Positions 50,536 to 60,419 are shown, numbered from the stretch's first letter. The stretch: 64,000 nucleotides of DNA from Herbidospora mongoliensis (GCF_001570545.1 NZ_BBXD01000020.1:1-64000), one strand, 5' to 3'. The notes: generated by a model from the sequence alone, not told the origin. Numbers and translations are program-made.

Positions 50536-51486
50536 TCAGTGCACCTGTCTTTCGTCTGATCGTGATGCGGTCTGTTCACCCGCGTCGTGGTCGCGGAACT
50601 CTTCTTCGGTGACGGACAGGAACCCCCTGCCGCCGGGATGGGGAATGACGAACTCCTGCGGCCCCCTACGCAGCAGGAAATAGGCCAGTGCGAGCAGGAA
50701 TAGCGCAATCGCGACCCAGACGTTGAGCCGCTGGCCGAAGAACACCAGGGCGTCGTCCACCCGCAGTGCCTCGATCCAGGCGCGGCCCGCGGTGTAGGCC
50801 ATCACGTAGAGCGCGAACGCGCGTCCCCTGCCGAGCCCGTGGCGGCGTTCGAGCCAGAGGACCAGCGCGATCACCCCGAGGTTCCAGACCATCTCGTAGA
50901 GGAACGCGGGATGGTAGAGCCCCTCCAACAGGACCGGCCTGCCGTCGACGCCGATCTCCGCGGCGCCGTTGGCCATCTGGTGCACTTCGAGGCCCCAGGG
51001 CAGATCGGTCCGGCCGCCGTAGAGCTCGTTGTTGAACCAGTTGCCCAGACGGGCGATGACCTGCCCGACCGGCAGCCCCACCGCGATGCAGTCGGCGAAG
51101 AACGTGAAGCTCAGCCCCAGCCTTCTGCACGCGATCCAGGCCCCCAGCGCACCTCCGGCGACCGCGCCCCAGATGCTGATGCCGCCTTCCCAGATCTTGA
51201 GGGCTCCCACGATGCCCTCGCCTCCGGCGCCCCAGTACTTCTCCGGACTGGTGATGACGTGGTAGAGACGCGCGCCGACGAGACCGAACGGCACCGCCCA
51301 CGTGACGATCTGCGAGTCGAGCCGGGGCGGCGCGCCGCGGCTGCGCATCCGCCGGTCGGTGACGATGCTCGCGGCGACGATGCCGGCGATCATGCACAGC
51401 GCATAAGCCCGGATCGGAATCTCAGCAAACCCGAGGTCCACCGACCAGACTCCGACAGATGGGCTGGGAATGCTCGCGATTGCCAC
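50536..51486 (-). CDS. lgt: Prolipoprotein diacylglyceryl transferase
   Basis: A 316-residue membrane enzyme that moves diacylglycerol from phosphatidylglycerol to the Cys of prolipoproteins. Signature blocks: GARLYHVITSPEKYW, WEGGISIWGAVAGGALGAW, the family signature GQVIARLGNWFNNELYGG, and HPAFLYEMVWN. Seven membrane helices. It is 36 bases upstream of the sensor kinase on the same strand. Housekeeping Lgt is usually near trp or pykF genes in actinomycetes, so this may be a second copy; I cannot tell from one window. Confidence 0.93.
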   Translation of the reverse strand: MAIASIPSPSVGVWSVDLGFAEIPIRAYALCMIAGIVAASIVTDRRMRSRGAPPRLDSQIVTWAVPFGLVGARLYHVITSPEKYWGAGGEGIVGALKIWEGGISIWGAVAGGALGAWIACRRLGLSFTFFADCIAVGLPVGQVIARLGNWFNNELYGGRTDLPWGLEVHQMANGAAEIGVDGRPVLLEGLYHPAFLYEMVWNLGVIALVLWLERRHGLGRGRAFALYVMAYTAGRAWIEALRVDDALVFFGQRLNVWVAIALFLLALAYFLLRRGPQEFVIPHPGGRGFLSVTEEEFRDHDAGEQTASRSDERQVH

Positions 51487-51691
51487 GGAAAAACAATAAT
51501 GCCATTACGTCGGGGGAGTACAGCCCATACACCTGACATCTGAATTGTAGCCATCAGTGAGCATTCCAAGACAATCGGTGCGCCGGGAACGTTCCCGGCG
51601 CCGGTCCCGGACGACTTCACCGACACCGATGAGAAACATTGAGTTCCCCGCACTCTCGAAAACGAGTTGAACTCTCACTTATATTCGGGAA

Positions 51692-52450
51692 ATGCCAAAC
51701 ACTCTCGTCACGGGTGCCACGGCCGGTCTCGGGCTGGAATTCGCACGTCAGCTGGCGGCTCGCGGCGACGCGGTCGTGCTCGTCGCACGGACGGAAAGCA
51801 GGCTGCGGGAAGTGGCCGCCGAGCTCGAATCCGCCTACGGCGTCCCGGTCGAGGTGCTCGTCGCCGACCTCGCCGTCCCGGCCGACGTCGACCGGGTCGG
51901 CGAGCGGGCCGCGACCGCCGACAGGGTGGTGAACAGCGCCGGATTCGGCCTGCGCCAGAGGTTCCTGGACAACGACCTCGCCGCCGAGGAGGAGATGTTC
52001 CAGGTCCTGTGCCGGGCCGTGCTCGCCGTCTGCCATGCCGCCGGGCAGGGGATGAGGGAGCGCGGCGGCGGACAGATCATCAACGTGTCCAGCGTGGTTG
52101 GCTGGCTGGCCACGGGCACGTACTCGGCGGCGAAATCCTGGGTCACGGTGTTCAGCGAGAGCCTGGCGGGCGAGCTCGCCCCCGCCGGAGTCGGCGTCAC
52201 CGCCCTGTGCCCCGGCCTGGTCCGCACCGAGTTCCACCAGCGGGCCGGGATCGGGACCGAGACGATCCCGGCTCAGGCCTGGCTCGACGCGCGGCGGGTC
52301 GTCCGCGACTGCCTGCGCGACGCGGACAGGGGAAAGGTGATCTCGGTCCCGGGGTGGCGGTACAAGGCGATCGTGACGGCCGCGCGGCTGGCTCCCCGGC
52401 GTCTCGTCCGGCGGAGCGGCACCGCCGTGGCGGGGGCCCGCCGGACATGA
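51692..52450 (+). CDS. Short-chain dehydrogenase/reductase, tandem copy 1
   Basis: A 252-residue classical SDR. Cofactor motif TLVTGATAGLGLEFARQLAA, catalytic Ser in INVSSVVGWLATG, and Tyr/Lys in YSAAKSW. The usual NNAG is altered to NSAG. The C-terminus carries RYKAIVTAARLAPRRLVRR, a basic amphipathic tail. It overlaps the second SDR by four bases and is ~50% similar to it, so the pair arose by tandem duplication. Substrate unknown; a role in keto-lipid reduction would fit the neighbouring clusters. Confidence 0.88.
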   Translation: MPNTLVTGATAGLGLEFARQLAARGDAVVLVARTESRLREVAAELESAYGVPVEVLVADLAVPADVDRVGERAATADRVVNSAGFGLRQRFLDNDLAAEEEMFQVLCRAVLAVCHAAGQGMRERGGGQIINVSSVVGWLATGTYSAAKSWVTVFSESLAGELAPAGVGVTALCPGLVRTEFHQRAGIGTETIPAQAWLDARRVVRDCLRDADRGKVISVPGWRYKAIVTAARLAPRRLVRRSGTAVAGARRT

Positions 52451-53211
52451 CGACGACTGCGATGATCACCGGGGCCAGTTCGGGGATCGGGCTGGAGTTC
52501 GCCCGTCAGCTGGGCGCGCGCGGCCACCACCTCGTTCTCGTCTCCAACGAGGCCGATCGCCTCGAAATGGTCTGCGCGGAGCTCGCCGAAACCTACGGCG
52601 TCAAGGCCGAGGCCGTCTTCGCCGACTTGTCGGTGCGCGCCGACGTCGCACGGGTCGCCGAACGCGCGGGCGCCGTCGACATCCTGGTCAACAACGCCGG
52701 GTTCGGGCTCAGGAAGTGGTTTCTCGGCAATGAGCGGGCCGTCGAGGAGGCGCTCCTCGACGTGATGTGCCGTGCGGTGCTGGTGCTCAGCCACGCCGCC
52801 GGGCGTGGCATGCGGGACCGGGGCGAAGGCGCGATCGTCAACGTGGCCAGCATCGCGGGCTGGGTCGCGGGCGGCACCTACTCCGCGGCCAAGTCGTGGA
52901 TCATCGCGTTCAGCGAGGGACTGGCCACCGAACTGGCCCCCGCCGGGGTCACCGTGACGGTGCTGTGCCCGGGGTTCGTCCGTACGGAGTTCCACCGGCG
53001 GTCCCAGATCAGCGTCGATAAGCTGCCCGACGCCCTGTGGCTCGACGCGGGCCGGGTCGTCCGCGACTGCCTCGCCGACGTCGACAGAGGCAGGGTGATC
53101 TCGGTGCCGGGCCCGGTCTACAAAGTGATCGCCTGGTTCGCCCGGTGCGTGCCCCGCCGATACGTGCGCAGCGGCGGAAAGATCACCCGACATCGCCCGC
53201 CACTTCGGTGA
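52447..53211 (+). CDS. Short-chain dehydrogenase/reductase, tandem copy 2
   Basis: A 254-residue classical SDR. TGASSGIGLEFARQLGARG, VDILVNNAGFGLRKW, NVASIAGWVAGGTYSAAKSW (Ser-Tyr-Lys) and LCPGFVRTEFHRR. The tail YKVIAWFARCVPRRYVR again is basic and amphipathic, suggesting membrane association. The ATG overlaps the copy 1 stop (ATGA). The MMPL gene follows after 14 bases. Confidence 0.9.
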   Translation: MTTTAMITGASSGIGLEFARQLGARGHHLVLVSNEADRLEMVCAELAETYGVKAEAVFADLSVRADVARVAERAGAVDILVNNAGFGLRKWFLGNERAVEEALLDVMCRAVLVLSHAAGRGMRDRGEGAIVNVASIAGWVAGGTYSAAKSWIIAFSEGLATELAPAGVTVTVLCPGFVRTEFHRRSQISVDKLPDALWLDAGRVVRDCLADVDRGRVISVPGPVYKVIAWFARCVPRRYVRSGGKITRHRPPLR

Positions 53212-53225
53212 GGGCCGGAGGACAC

Positions 53226-55334
53226 ATGAGCGCTGCGGTACATGACGGCAAGGCCGCCCGGACCGTCGCGGCGGTGGGCCGGGCGTGCGTCCGGCACCGG
53301 TTCGCCGTCATCGGCGCGTGGGTGCTGCTGGTTCTCACGCTGGTGCTGGCCGCCAGGGCCATCGGCACGCCGACCGACAACGACGTGAGCCTGCCGGGCA
53401 CCGACTCCCAGCTCGTCCGCGACCTGACCGCGTCACCGGAGGCGCCCCTCACCACCGGGACCGTGATCCTGGTGGCCGCAGACGCGCGGCTCGACGACAC
53501 GGCCCTGGCGGCGACGGCCGCCGCCCTGCGGGGCGCCGAGCACGTGACCTCGGTGAAGCCGCCCTCGGCACGCGAGGGGTCGCTGTCGGCCGACGGGCGC
53601 ACCGGCTGGTTCACGGTGGGCCTGGACGTCCGCAGGGCGGAGCTCACCAAACCCGTCGCCCGCGCCGTCACCGACGCCGCCCGGTCCGCAGCCGGCGACG
53701 ACGGGCCGCGGGTCCTTCCCGGCGGGGCGTTCGCCCAGGCCATCGACGGCTCGGGCAGCACGGGCGACGAGTACTTCGGCGTGATCCTGGCGTCCCTCGT
53801 GCTCTTCCTGGCGCTCGGCGGCGTGGTCGGCGCGGTGCTGGCGCTGCTGTCGGCGGCGCTCTCGGTGGTCGCGACGCTGGAGATCGTGGGGCTGGCGGGG
53901 AACCTGACCTCGATGCCGGCCCAGGCGTCGACGCTGGCTCTCATGATCGGCCTCGGTGTCGGCATCGACTACTCGCTGTTCCTGCTCAACAGGTTCCGCA
54001 CCCTCACCCGGTCGGGCCTGGTGGTGCCGGAGGCGATCGAGCGCGCGGCCCGCGACTCCGGCACCGCGGTCGCCGTCGCCGGTGTGACGGTCGCGGTCGC
54101 GCTCGCCGGGCTGAGCCTGACGGGGGTGCCCCTGCTGCGGACCCTCGCCTGGACGTGCGGGATCGCGGTCTTGTTCGCCGTGCTCGCCGCGCTCACCCTG
54201 CTCCCCGCGCTGACCTCGCTCGCCGGGGCCCGGCTCGCCCGGGGCGGCGTGCTGTACAACCGGCTGACCCGCCGCACCGGCTCCGGCGGATTCTGGGCGC
54301 GTCAGGCCGACCGGGTGACCCGGCGGCCCTGGCTGGCCGGCGGGTTCGCGGTCGTGCTGCTGGTCCTGCTCGCCGCACCGGCGATCGACCTGCGGCTCGG
54401 CCAGCTCGACGCCGGGTCATCACCGGAGGTCACCGCCGTCCGCCAGGCCAACGACGCCGTCTCTACGGCGTTCGGCCCAGGGACAGGCACTCCGGTGACC
54501 GTGCTCGGCCGGTCGTCGACGCCGCTCACCGACCCTCAGGTAGCCGACCTCGTGGCGATGGTGCGGGCCCAGCCGGAGGTGGCCGCCGTGGGGCCGCCGA
54601 CGCCGCATGGGGACGGGCGGGTCGTCACGGTCCAGGCGGTCCCGTCGACCTCGGGCGGCGACCCGGCGACGGCGGGCCTCGTCCACCGCCTTCGGGGCGA
54701 GCCGGTGCCGGGTATGACCGTGCACGTCGGCGGGACCGTCGCCGCCCGGGTCGACCTGGCCGAGCGGGTCACCGACAGGCTGCCGCTGGTCATCGGGGTC
54801 GTGCTGCTGCTGTCGGTGGTGGTGCTGCTCCTGGCCTTCCGGGCGCCGCTGCTCGCCCTCAAGGCCGCGGTGATGGACCTCATCTCCATCGGGGCGGCCT
54901 ACGGCGTGCTGACGGCGGTGTTCACCTGGGGATGGGGGGTCACGTGGATCGGGCTCTCCGGTCCGATCCCCATTCCGAGCTTCGTGCCGCTCATGCTCTT
55001 CGCCCTGCTGTTCGGCCTGTCGATGGACTACGAGGTGTTCCTGCTCAGCGACGTCCGGCGCCGCTGGCACCAGACGGGGGACAACCTGCGGTCGGTCCGC
55101 GAGGGCCTGCTCGGCACCGGCCGGGTGATCACGGCGGCGGCGGCGATCATGGTCGGCGTCTTCCTCGCCTTCGTGCCCAACAACGACCCGACCATCAAGA
55201 TGTTCGGCGTCGGCCTGGCGGTCGCGATCGCCGTGGACGCGACGGTTGTCCGCTGCCTGCTCGTCCCGGCCACGATGGCGATGCTCGGCGACCTCACCTG
55301 GTGGACGCCGGGCCGCAAGAATAAAGCGGTCTGA
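53226..55334 (+). CDS. MMPL-family RND transporter
   Basis: A 702-residue exporter with twelve predicted helices and two large external loops. Start MSAAVHDGKAARTVAAVGRA then TM1 (FAVIGAWVLLVLTLVLAAR). The first MMPL block is LALMIGLGVGIDYSLFLLNR with the Asp-Tyr pair, the second LLFGLSMDYEVFLLSDVRRR. GGAGG lies four bases upstream of the ATG. MMPL proteins move lipids or lipid-linked products across the membrane, so it is a possible exporter of the adjacent cluster's lipid. Confidence 0.93.
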   Translation: MSAAVHDGKAARTVAAVGRACVRHRFAVIGAWVLLVLTLVLAARAIGTPTDNDVSLPGTDSQLVRDLTASPEAPLTTGTVILVAADARLDDTALAATAAALRGAEHVTSVKPPSAREGSLSADGRTGWFTVGLDVRRAELTKPVARAVTDAARSAAGDDGPRVLPGGAFAQAIDGSGSTGDEYFGVILASLVLFLALGGVVGAVLALLSAALSVVATLEIVGLAGNLTSMPAQASTLALMIGLGVGIDYSLFLLNRFRTLTRSGLVVPEAIERAARDSGTAVAVAGVTVAVALAGLSLTGVPLLRTLAWTCGIAVLFAVLAALTLLPALTSLAGARLARGGVLYNRLTRRTGSGGFWARQADRVTRRPWLAGGFAVVLLVLLAAPAIDLRLGQLDAGSSPEVTAVRQANDAVSTAFGPGTGTPVTVLGRSSTPLTDPQVADLVAMVRAQPEVAAVGPPTPHGDGRVVTVQAVPSTSGGDPATAGLVHRLRGEPVPGMTVHVGGTVAARVDLAERVTDRLPLVIGVVLLLSVVVLLLAFRAPLLALKAAVMDLISIGAAYGVLTAVFTWGWGVTWIGLSGPIPIPSFVPLMLFALLFGLSMDYEVFLLSDVRRRWHQTGDNLRSVREGLLGTGRVITAAAAIMVGVFLAFVPNNDPTIKMFGVGLAVAIAVDATVVRCLLVPATMAMLGDLTWWTPGRKNKAV

Positions 55335-55433
55335 ATTCGATATACCCGTCTTATATGCACCATTATACGGATGGCGCTGATACGTCGAATATTCTGGCGA
55401 GGTCGTTACAATTCCGGCGAAAGCAGGTATGTC

Positions 55434-55898
55434 GTGGCCAATCTCCAGATCGCAGAGAACAAAGCGCGCAGCGGAAAGCGTTCATTCCGGGCCGTGGTGG
55501 GCGCATTCGTCATCGCGCTGTTCGCGACGATGATCGTCGGCGCCTCGCCGGCCCACGCGGACGTCTACGCCGGCACGTTGTTCAAGACCCTGCCGTCGGA
55601 CCACTACATTCTCAGCACCAACGGAAACTACAAGCTCATCATGCAGACGGACGGCAACCTCGTCCTCTACCGGAAGTCCGGCGGCAGCTGGGCCGCCTGC
55701 TGGGGAAGCAACACGTGGGGCCAGTCGATCTCCGCGGCGGTGCTCGACCGCACGTCGACCACGCAGGCCCGGCTCACGGTCGGCTCCATCCCGCTGTACG
55801 GCTACATTCCGCCCGGCGTCTCGTGGGCGAACATCAATGTCAACGTGAACAATTCCGGGAAGTTGTACGTCGCCTACACGGTCGTGGCGTCCTGCTGA
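55434..55898 (+). CDS. Secreted B-lectin (mannose-binding type) protein
   Basis: A 154-residue secreted protein. A long signal sequence (SGKRSFRAVVGAFVIALFAT then MIVGASPAHA, cut after AHA) precedes one bulb-type lectin domain with GNYKLIMQTDGNLVLYRKSG, the QxDxNxVxY sugar-binding motif intact. One further repeat is degenerate. GTG at 55434 follows AGCAGG; a longer frame from 55371 has no site. Similar proteins from bacteria are bacteriocin-like (LlpA-type lectins). Activity here is unknown. Confidence 0.78.
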   Translation: MANLQIAENKARSGKRSFRAVVGAFVIALFATMIVGASPAHADVYAGTLFKTLPSDHYILSTNGNYKLIMQTDGNLVLYRKSGGSWAACWGSNTWGQSISAAVLDRTSTTQARLTVGSIPLYGYIPPGVSWANINVNVNNSGKLYVAYTVVASC

Positions 55899-55905
55899 AA
55901 CACGA

Positions 55906-55938
55906 AAAGGCCACCCGCGATCATCGCGGGTGGCCTTT
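55906..55938. terminator. Rho-independent terminator (bidirectional)
   Basis: A perfect 15-base-pair hairpin, AAAGGCCACCCGCGA, loop TCA, then the complement ending in TTT. It lies eight bases after the lectin stop and 15 bases before the stop of the convergent permease gene. The A-run on the left and T-run on the right allow it to serve both strands. Confidence 0.9.
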
Positions 55939-55952
55939 GTGTATTCACAGGG

Positions 55953-57536
55953 CTAATCCACTCTCTGCGGTGCGTAGCGCGCCACCACGAGGCGTTCCAG
56001 CATGGCGACAATGGCGTAAAGGCCCACCGAGACCAGCACGATGAGCACCGAGCCCGACCACAGTGACGCGAAGCGGCTGGCCGTGTAGTCGGCGACCAGA
56101 AGGCTGCCCAGACCGGTGCCGCTGGCGAGCCACTCCGCCAGCGTCGCACCCGCGATCGCGCCGGGGATGGCGATGCGGGCGGAGGCGAACAGCGACGGGA
56201 GCGCGTACAGCAGGCGGACCTTCCTGGTGACGGTCAGCTGGCCGCCGCCCAGGGAGGTGATGACCTCGCAGGCGAGTGCGGGGGCCGCGCGCAGGCCTTC
56301 GCTCACCGTCACCAGGGTGGCGAAGAAGGTCACCACGGCGACGATGACCGTCACGCCCAGCAGGCCGCGGCCGAAGATCAGGGCGAGCAGGGGGGTCAGG
56401 GCCACCAGCGGGATCGAGCGGAGCACGATGGCCAGGGGCATGACGACCTGCTCGACGGTGCGGACCGCCACCAGGACGCAGGCGACCAGCGAGGCGGCGA
56501 CCATGCCGACGACGTAGCCCACGCCGGCGTCGAGGAGCGTCGTCGCCAGGGAGGTCAGGAGGCGGTGCCGGTGGTCGGCGGCCTCGTCGCCGGCGAAGAG
56601 GTAGGCGGCGACGTCCGCGGGGGTCTTGGCGAAGTAGGGGTCCAGGGCGAAGCCGCGGATGACCGCGTACCAGGCGGCCACGACCAGGAGGATCGAGCCG
56701 GCGACGCCGGCCGCCCCGACGCCGAGGGCGCGCAGGCGGCCGTCGGAGACCCGGGGAGCCACCGAGCCTACGGACACGCTCACGTCCTTGGCCGCCCACG
56801 GGGTGAGGCGGCGGGCGATGACCGCGACGATCGCGTAGCCGAGGCCGGCCAGGGCCGAGATGACCAGCGCCACGCCCCAGGTACGGGGCACCTGGAAGGA
56901 CGACTGGGCCTGGACGAGCATCACGCCGAGGCCGCTGCTGGAACCCAGGTACTCGCCGATGATCGCGCCGAGGAGGGCGGCGGGGGCGGCGATCTTGAGT
57001 CCGGCGAACAGGCTCGGGAGCGCGGCGATCAGGCGGAGCTTCCGCAGGACGAGGAAGGAGCCCCCGCCCAGGGAGCGGATCAGTTCGATCGCGCTCCGGT
57101 CGGCCGAGCGCAGGCCCAGGACGGCGGCCGTCAACGTGGTGAAGAAGACCGACAGTCCGGCCAGGACCTCCTTCGGGGCGTTGCCGGGCAGCACGATGAC
57201 CAGGATGGGGGCGATGGCCACCAGAGGCACGCAGTAGCTGGCCACGGCGATGCGCAGCAGGAGCCGTTCCATCGCCGGGACCTGGACGAAGACCATGGCG
57301 AGCACGATGGCCAGCAGGTTGCCCCAGAGGAAGCCGACGGCCGTCTCGCCCAGCGTGGTGGCGATGTTGCCCGAGTAGACGTCGCGGTCGGTCCAGATCG
57401 CCTCGACGACCGCCCACGGCGTGGGGACGACCCGCAGGTCGGCGAAGATCCCCGCGAGGATCCACCAGACCGCGACCAGCGCCACCACGACGAGCGCCGT
57501 CCGCGCCCACGCCGTCCGCCGGGTCGCTGCGTTCAC
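55953..57536 (-). CDS. ABC transporter permease, fused double TMD
   Basis: A 527-residue permease containing two complete BPD-type (SsuC/ThiX-like) domains in one chain. The EAA-loop signature appears twice: [17 protein letters not shown] near 205 and [16 protein letters not shown] near 470. Each half has five to six helices. Most relatives are ~260 residues and dimerise, so this is a tandem fusion giving a single-chain pore. GTG at 57536 overlaps the ATPase stop (GTGA). The substrate is likely a small heterocycle or sulfonate-like compound, judging from the NMT1-type binding protein. Confidence 0.9.
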   Translation of the reverse strand: MNAATRRTAWARTALVVVALVAVWWILAGIFADLRVVPTPWAVVEAIWTDRDVYSGNIATTLGETAVGFLWGNLLAIVLAMVFVQVPAMERLLLRIAVASYCVPLVAIAPILVIVLPGNAPKEVLAGLSVFFTTLTAAVLGLRSADRSAIELIRSLGGGSFLVLRKLRLIAALPSLFAGLKIAAPAALLGAIIGEYLGSSSGLGVMLVQAQSSFQVPRTWGVALVISALAGLGYAIVAVIARRLTPWAAKDVSVSVGSVAPRVSDGRLRALGVGAAGVAGSILLVVAAWYAVIRGFALDPYFAKTPADVAAYLFAGDEAADHRHRLLTSLATTLLDAGVGYVVGMVAASLVACVLVAVRTVEQVVMPLAIVLRSIPLVALTPLLALIFGRGLLGVTVIVAVVTFFATLVTVSEGLRAAPALACEVITSLGGGQLTVTRKVRLLYALPSLFASARIAIPGAIAGATLAEWLASGTGLGSLLVADYTASRFASLWSGSVLIVLVSVGLYAIVAMLERLVVARYAPQRVD

Positions 57537-58309
57537 GCCACGTCCTCGTGGGCGCCGAAGAGGCGTTCGCTCAGGTGGTCGCACAGGGCGTGGAACTCCG
57601 GCGAGCGGGTCACCTCGACGCCCCTCGGCCGGGGCAGGCCGACGTTCACCACGTCGATGATCCGGCCGGGACGGGCGCCCATCACCAGCACCGTGTCGGC
57701 CAGGAAGACCGCCTCACTGATCGAGTGGGTGACCAGCAGGGTCGTCGTCATGCGCTCCAGCCAGATCCGCTGCGTCTCCAGGTTGAGCCGCTGGCGGGTC
57801 ATCTCGTCGAGGGCGCCGAAGGGCTCGTCCAGGAGCATGACCTCCGGCTCGCCGGCGAGGGTGCGCGCGAGCGCGACCCGCTGGCGCATACCGCCCGACA
57901 GCTGGGCCGGACGGGCGTTCTCGAAGCCCGTCAGCCCGACCAGACGGACCAGGTCGGCGATCGCCGCCTTGCTCACCGGGCGGCCGGCGACCTCGAAGGG
58001 CAGCGCGATGTTGGCCTCGACGGTGCGCCAGGGCAGCAGGGCGGCGTCCTGGAAGGCGACGCCGATGCGGTGTTCCCTGCGCAGGTCGTCGGGGGAGCGG
58101 CCGTGGACGAGCGCAGTGCCCGACGTCGGGGTCTCCAGACCGGCGAAGATGCGCAGCAGCGTCGACTTGCCGCAGCCCGACGGGCCGAGCAGCGCGACGA
58201 ACTCGCCCTGCCGCGTGCGCATGTCGATGTCGCGCAGCGCGGCGACCTCGGACTTCCCGACGTCGAAGGTCCGGCTCACCCCTGCCGCGGCCAGGCCTTC
58301 CAGCGTCAT
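57533..58309 (-). CDS. ABC transporter ATPase (SsuB/ThiZ-like)
   Basis: A 258-residue ATPase. Walker [12 protein letters not shown], signature [13 protein letters not shown], Walker [18 protein letters not shown] and the H-loop [10 protein letters not shown] are all intact. One ATPase per dimer of nucleotide domains serves the fused permease. It overlaps both flanking genes (ATGA with the RarA-C-like gene; GTGA with the permease). Confidence 0.93.
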   Translation of the reverse strand: MTLEGLAAAGVSRTFDVGKSEVAALRDIDMRTRQGEFVALLGPSGCGKSTLLRIFAGLETPTSGTALVHGRSPDDLRREHRIGVAFQDAALLPWRTVEANIALPFEVAGRPVSKAAIADLVRLVGLTGFENARPAQLSGGMRQRVALARTLAGEPEVMLLDEPFGALDEMTRQRLNLETQRIWLERMTTTLLVTHSISEAVFLADTVLVMGARPGRIIDVVNVGLPRPRGVEVTRSPEFHALCDHLSERLFGAHEDVA

Positions 58310-58878
58310 CCGTGCCACTTTCCCGCCGCCACGACGTCGAGGAGCTGTTCGCGGTAGGAGGTGTCTCGGCCGGGGAGCTCGTTCTCCACCTTGGAGCCCT
58401 CGTGCAGGAAGTGGGAGAGGTCGCGGCCCATCTCCTGGCCCCGGCGGGTGTGCATGTCGAGGGCCCAGTCGGGGATCTCCGGCAGCCGTTCGCCACTGGC
58501 GAGCGCTTGGGCGGCCCACAGGCCCAGCTCGTCGGTCGTGCGGTCCTTGGTCCGGCTGACGAGGAAGCGGACGGCGTGGGCCGCGAACAGCCAGCGGTCG
58601 CCGAACTCCCGGGAGATGCGCTGGTGCATGCGGTAGAGGGCGTCCAGGACGACGGGTTCGGAGAAGGTGCCGGTGCCGGTGTCCTCGCACGAGATGACGA
58701 GCAGGCGCGACCACATCTGCTCTTCCAGCTCCGGGCTGCTCTCGTACATCTCGCGGGCCACGAGCAGCGCGTTCTCCAGCATGCCCCGGCGGATGGACTT
58801 CTGGAGGGTGGAGATCAGCTCGTCGGCGGCGAAGCCGCGCAGGCTGGTGACGCGGGTCCAGGGATCTTCGTTGTGCAC
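58306..58878 (-). CDS. RarA/MgsA C-terminal-domain-like protein
   Basis: A 190-residue protein without an ATPase domain. Its core, [20 protein letters not shown], then [19 protein letters not shown], resembles the tetramerisation/C-terminal domain of RarA/MgsA-type AAA proteins (S-x-x-K-S-I-R-G ... ASEDIG). The rest is helical. A cytosolic recombination-type fragment inside an ABC uptake operon is odd; it could be a regulator or enzyme of the imported compound. GTG at 58878. Coupled to the ATPase gene (ATGA), 20 bases after the binding protein. Confidence 0.6.
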   Translation of the reverse strand: MHNEDPWTRVTSLRGFAADELISTLQKSIRRGMLENALLVAREMYESSPELEEQMWSRLLVISCEDTGTGTFSEPVVLDALYRMHQRISREFGDRWLFAAHAVRFLVSRTKDRTTDELGLWAAQALASGERLPEIPDWALDMHTRRGQEMGRDLSHFLHEGSKVENELPGRDTSYREQLLDVVAAGKWHG

Positions 58879-58898
58879 GGTACTTCGCTCCTGAAGCC

Positions 58899-59957
58899 TT
58901 AGATGTGGGTCTTGCCGGCGTAGGCGTCCTTGAGGACGGTCGTGTCGAACAGCTCCTCGGCGGTGCCCTTGACGCCGAGCGAGTTGATCGTGGTGATGTT
59001 GGCGGCGATGCCCTCGGCGCTCATGGTGAGCAGGCCGTTCGTCTTCGCCTCGCCCGCCTCGATGACCGAGCGGAAGGCCGCGGCGGTCTTCTGCTGCGCG
59101 GCGAGGTCGAGGTTGAGGCTCTTGCCGTACTTCTCGACGACGAGCTTGGCGGCGGCGTCGGTGTCGGCGAGGGCGTCCTGCCAGCCGCGCACGGAGGCGC
59201 GGACGACCTTGACGATCTGCTCCCGTTTGTCCTTGTCGGCCAGCGCCTGGTCGTTGGCCAGGAGGCAGTCGGCCCAGACGTTGTAGCCGTACTCGCTGAG
59301 CGTGAACGTGGTGGTCTTCACGCCCTGGAGATCCAGCTGGATCGGCTGGTTGACCAGCAGTGACACGAACGCGTCGCACTCTCCGGCGACCAGGGGGGAC
59401 GGGTCGAACTGCACCGGCACCATGGTCACGTCGGCCGGGTCGATGCCGTTCGCCTTCAGGACCGTGTTGACGATCTCCGCGCCGCTCTGCTGCATCCCGA
59501 GCCGCTTGCCGACGAGGTCCTGCAGCGTGTTCACCGGCTTCGAGGCGAGCGACATGATCGCCGTCGGGTTGGTCTGCATGGTCGCGGCGATGATCTTCAG
59601 GGCCGCGCCCTCGTTGCGGGCCTTGGCGATGGTGTCGACGGAGTCGAGGCCGACCAGCGCCTTCCCGCTGACGATCAGGGGTTCGACGACGACCGAGGGG
59701 CCGCCCGGCGTGAGCGTCACGTCGAGCCCCTCGTCCTTGAAGTAGCCGGCGTTGTCGGCCATGAACAGGCCCATGTTCTCCACGTTGGCGATCCAGCCGA
59801 GCTGGAAGTTCACCGGGCCGGAACCGGCACCGGCGGCGGCCGAGGGGGACGAGGAGGTGGACGACGAGCACGCGCTCAGCACGGCGGTTCCGGCGGCGAG
59901 CAGCGACACGCCGCCGACCCCGGACAGGAAGGAACGACGGGAGAAGGACGAGGGCAT
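58899..59957 (-). CDS. NMT1/SsuA-type ABC substrate-binding lipoprotein
   Basis: A 352-residue periplasmic-type binding protein. The signal has a twin-arginine start ([18 protein letters not shown]) and a lipobox ending LSAC. The domain opens [20 protein letters not shown] with [20 protein letters not shown], as in THI5/NMT1 and riboflavin/pyrimidine-precursor binding proteins. It is the first gene of the operon. Together with the ribokinase-family gene across the spacer, uptake of a nucleoside or pyrimidine-like compound is plausible. Confidence 0.9.
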   Translation of the reverse strand: MPSSFSRRSFLSGVGGVSLLAAGTAVLSACSSSTSSSPSAAAGAGSGPVNFQLGWIANVENMGLFMADNAGYFKDEGLDVTLTPGGPSVVVEPLIVSGKALVGLDSVDTIAKARNEGAALKIIAATMQTNPTAIMSLASKPVNTLQDLVGKRLGMQQSGAEIVNTVLKANGIDPADVTMVPVQFDPSPLVAGECDAFVSLLVNQPIQLDLQGVKTTTFTLSEYGYNVWADCLLANDQALADKDKREQIVKVVRASVRGWQDALADTDAAAKLVVEKYGKSLNLDLAAQQKTAAAFRSVIEAGEAKTNGLLTMSAEGIAANITTINSLGVKGTAEELFDTTVLKDAYAGKTHI

Positions 59958-60291
59958 GGCAGAAGCCTTTCTGGGGGGTTGAATGCGCGCCGGATGGATG
60001 GCACGGCGAATTCGCGCCTGTCGCGGAACCTTCGATGGGACCGGATCGGCGGGTGATGAGGGTCAGACTGAAAACGGTGTCCCTCGGGCGTTGGACAGGC
60101 GCCAACTCCCGCGCCGTCCTTCAGGACCAATCACCGGCACTCCTCTGGCAGACAAACCCCCAGGAAACGGGGCGAACTCCGCATAGTTGCTGGTAGGACG
60201 ATCGCCCTGACGCCGATCCCCTGTCAAGAGGGAGTGCGCGGAGTTAACGCAAAGACATCTGTTCGTGACACTGAAGCCCTGGTCAGAGCGG
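59958..60291. other. Divergent spacer upstream of the ABC operon
   Basis: About 330 bases with no gene. It holds the promoter of the ABC operon on the minus strand. Some stretches are AT-richer than the flanks (60221-60260). A LacI-type operator follows directly. Confidence 0.6.
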
Positions 60292-60305
60292 TGACAACGA
60301 TTGCA
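60292..60305. promoter_or_regulatory. LacI-type operator 1
   Basis: TGACAACGATTGCA fits the LacI/GalR pattern TGnnAnCGnTnnCA, with the central CG and outer TG/CA pairs. It matches the site at 60420 at 12 of 14 positions. It lies between the ABC operon and the lacI-like gene and probably binds that gene's product. Confidence 0.7.
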
Positions 60306-60419
60306 TTTCGCAGCTCCAGGCCGACCGGGCGGGGGCCCTCGAAAGCGGCGGAAGTCACGAGTCGGTGACGACGGAACGGTCAGGATTGACGTTTTCGCAG
60401 GTGAGGGTGCAAGGTCCAC

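Noticed and set aside
53285-55324. A 679-codon open frame in the +2 phase of the MMPL gene
   Set aside because: It is a high-GC shadow (Arg/Gly/Pro-rich, no domain) and the MMPL frame has a clear start, site and motifs.
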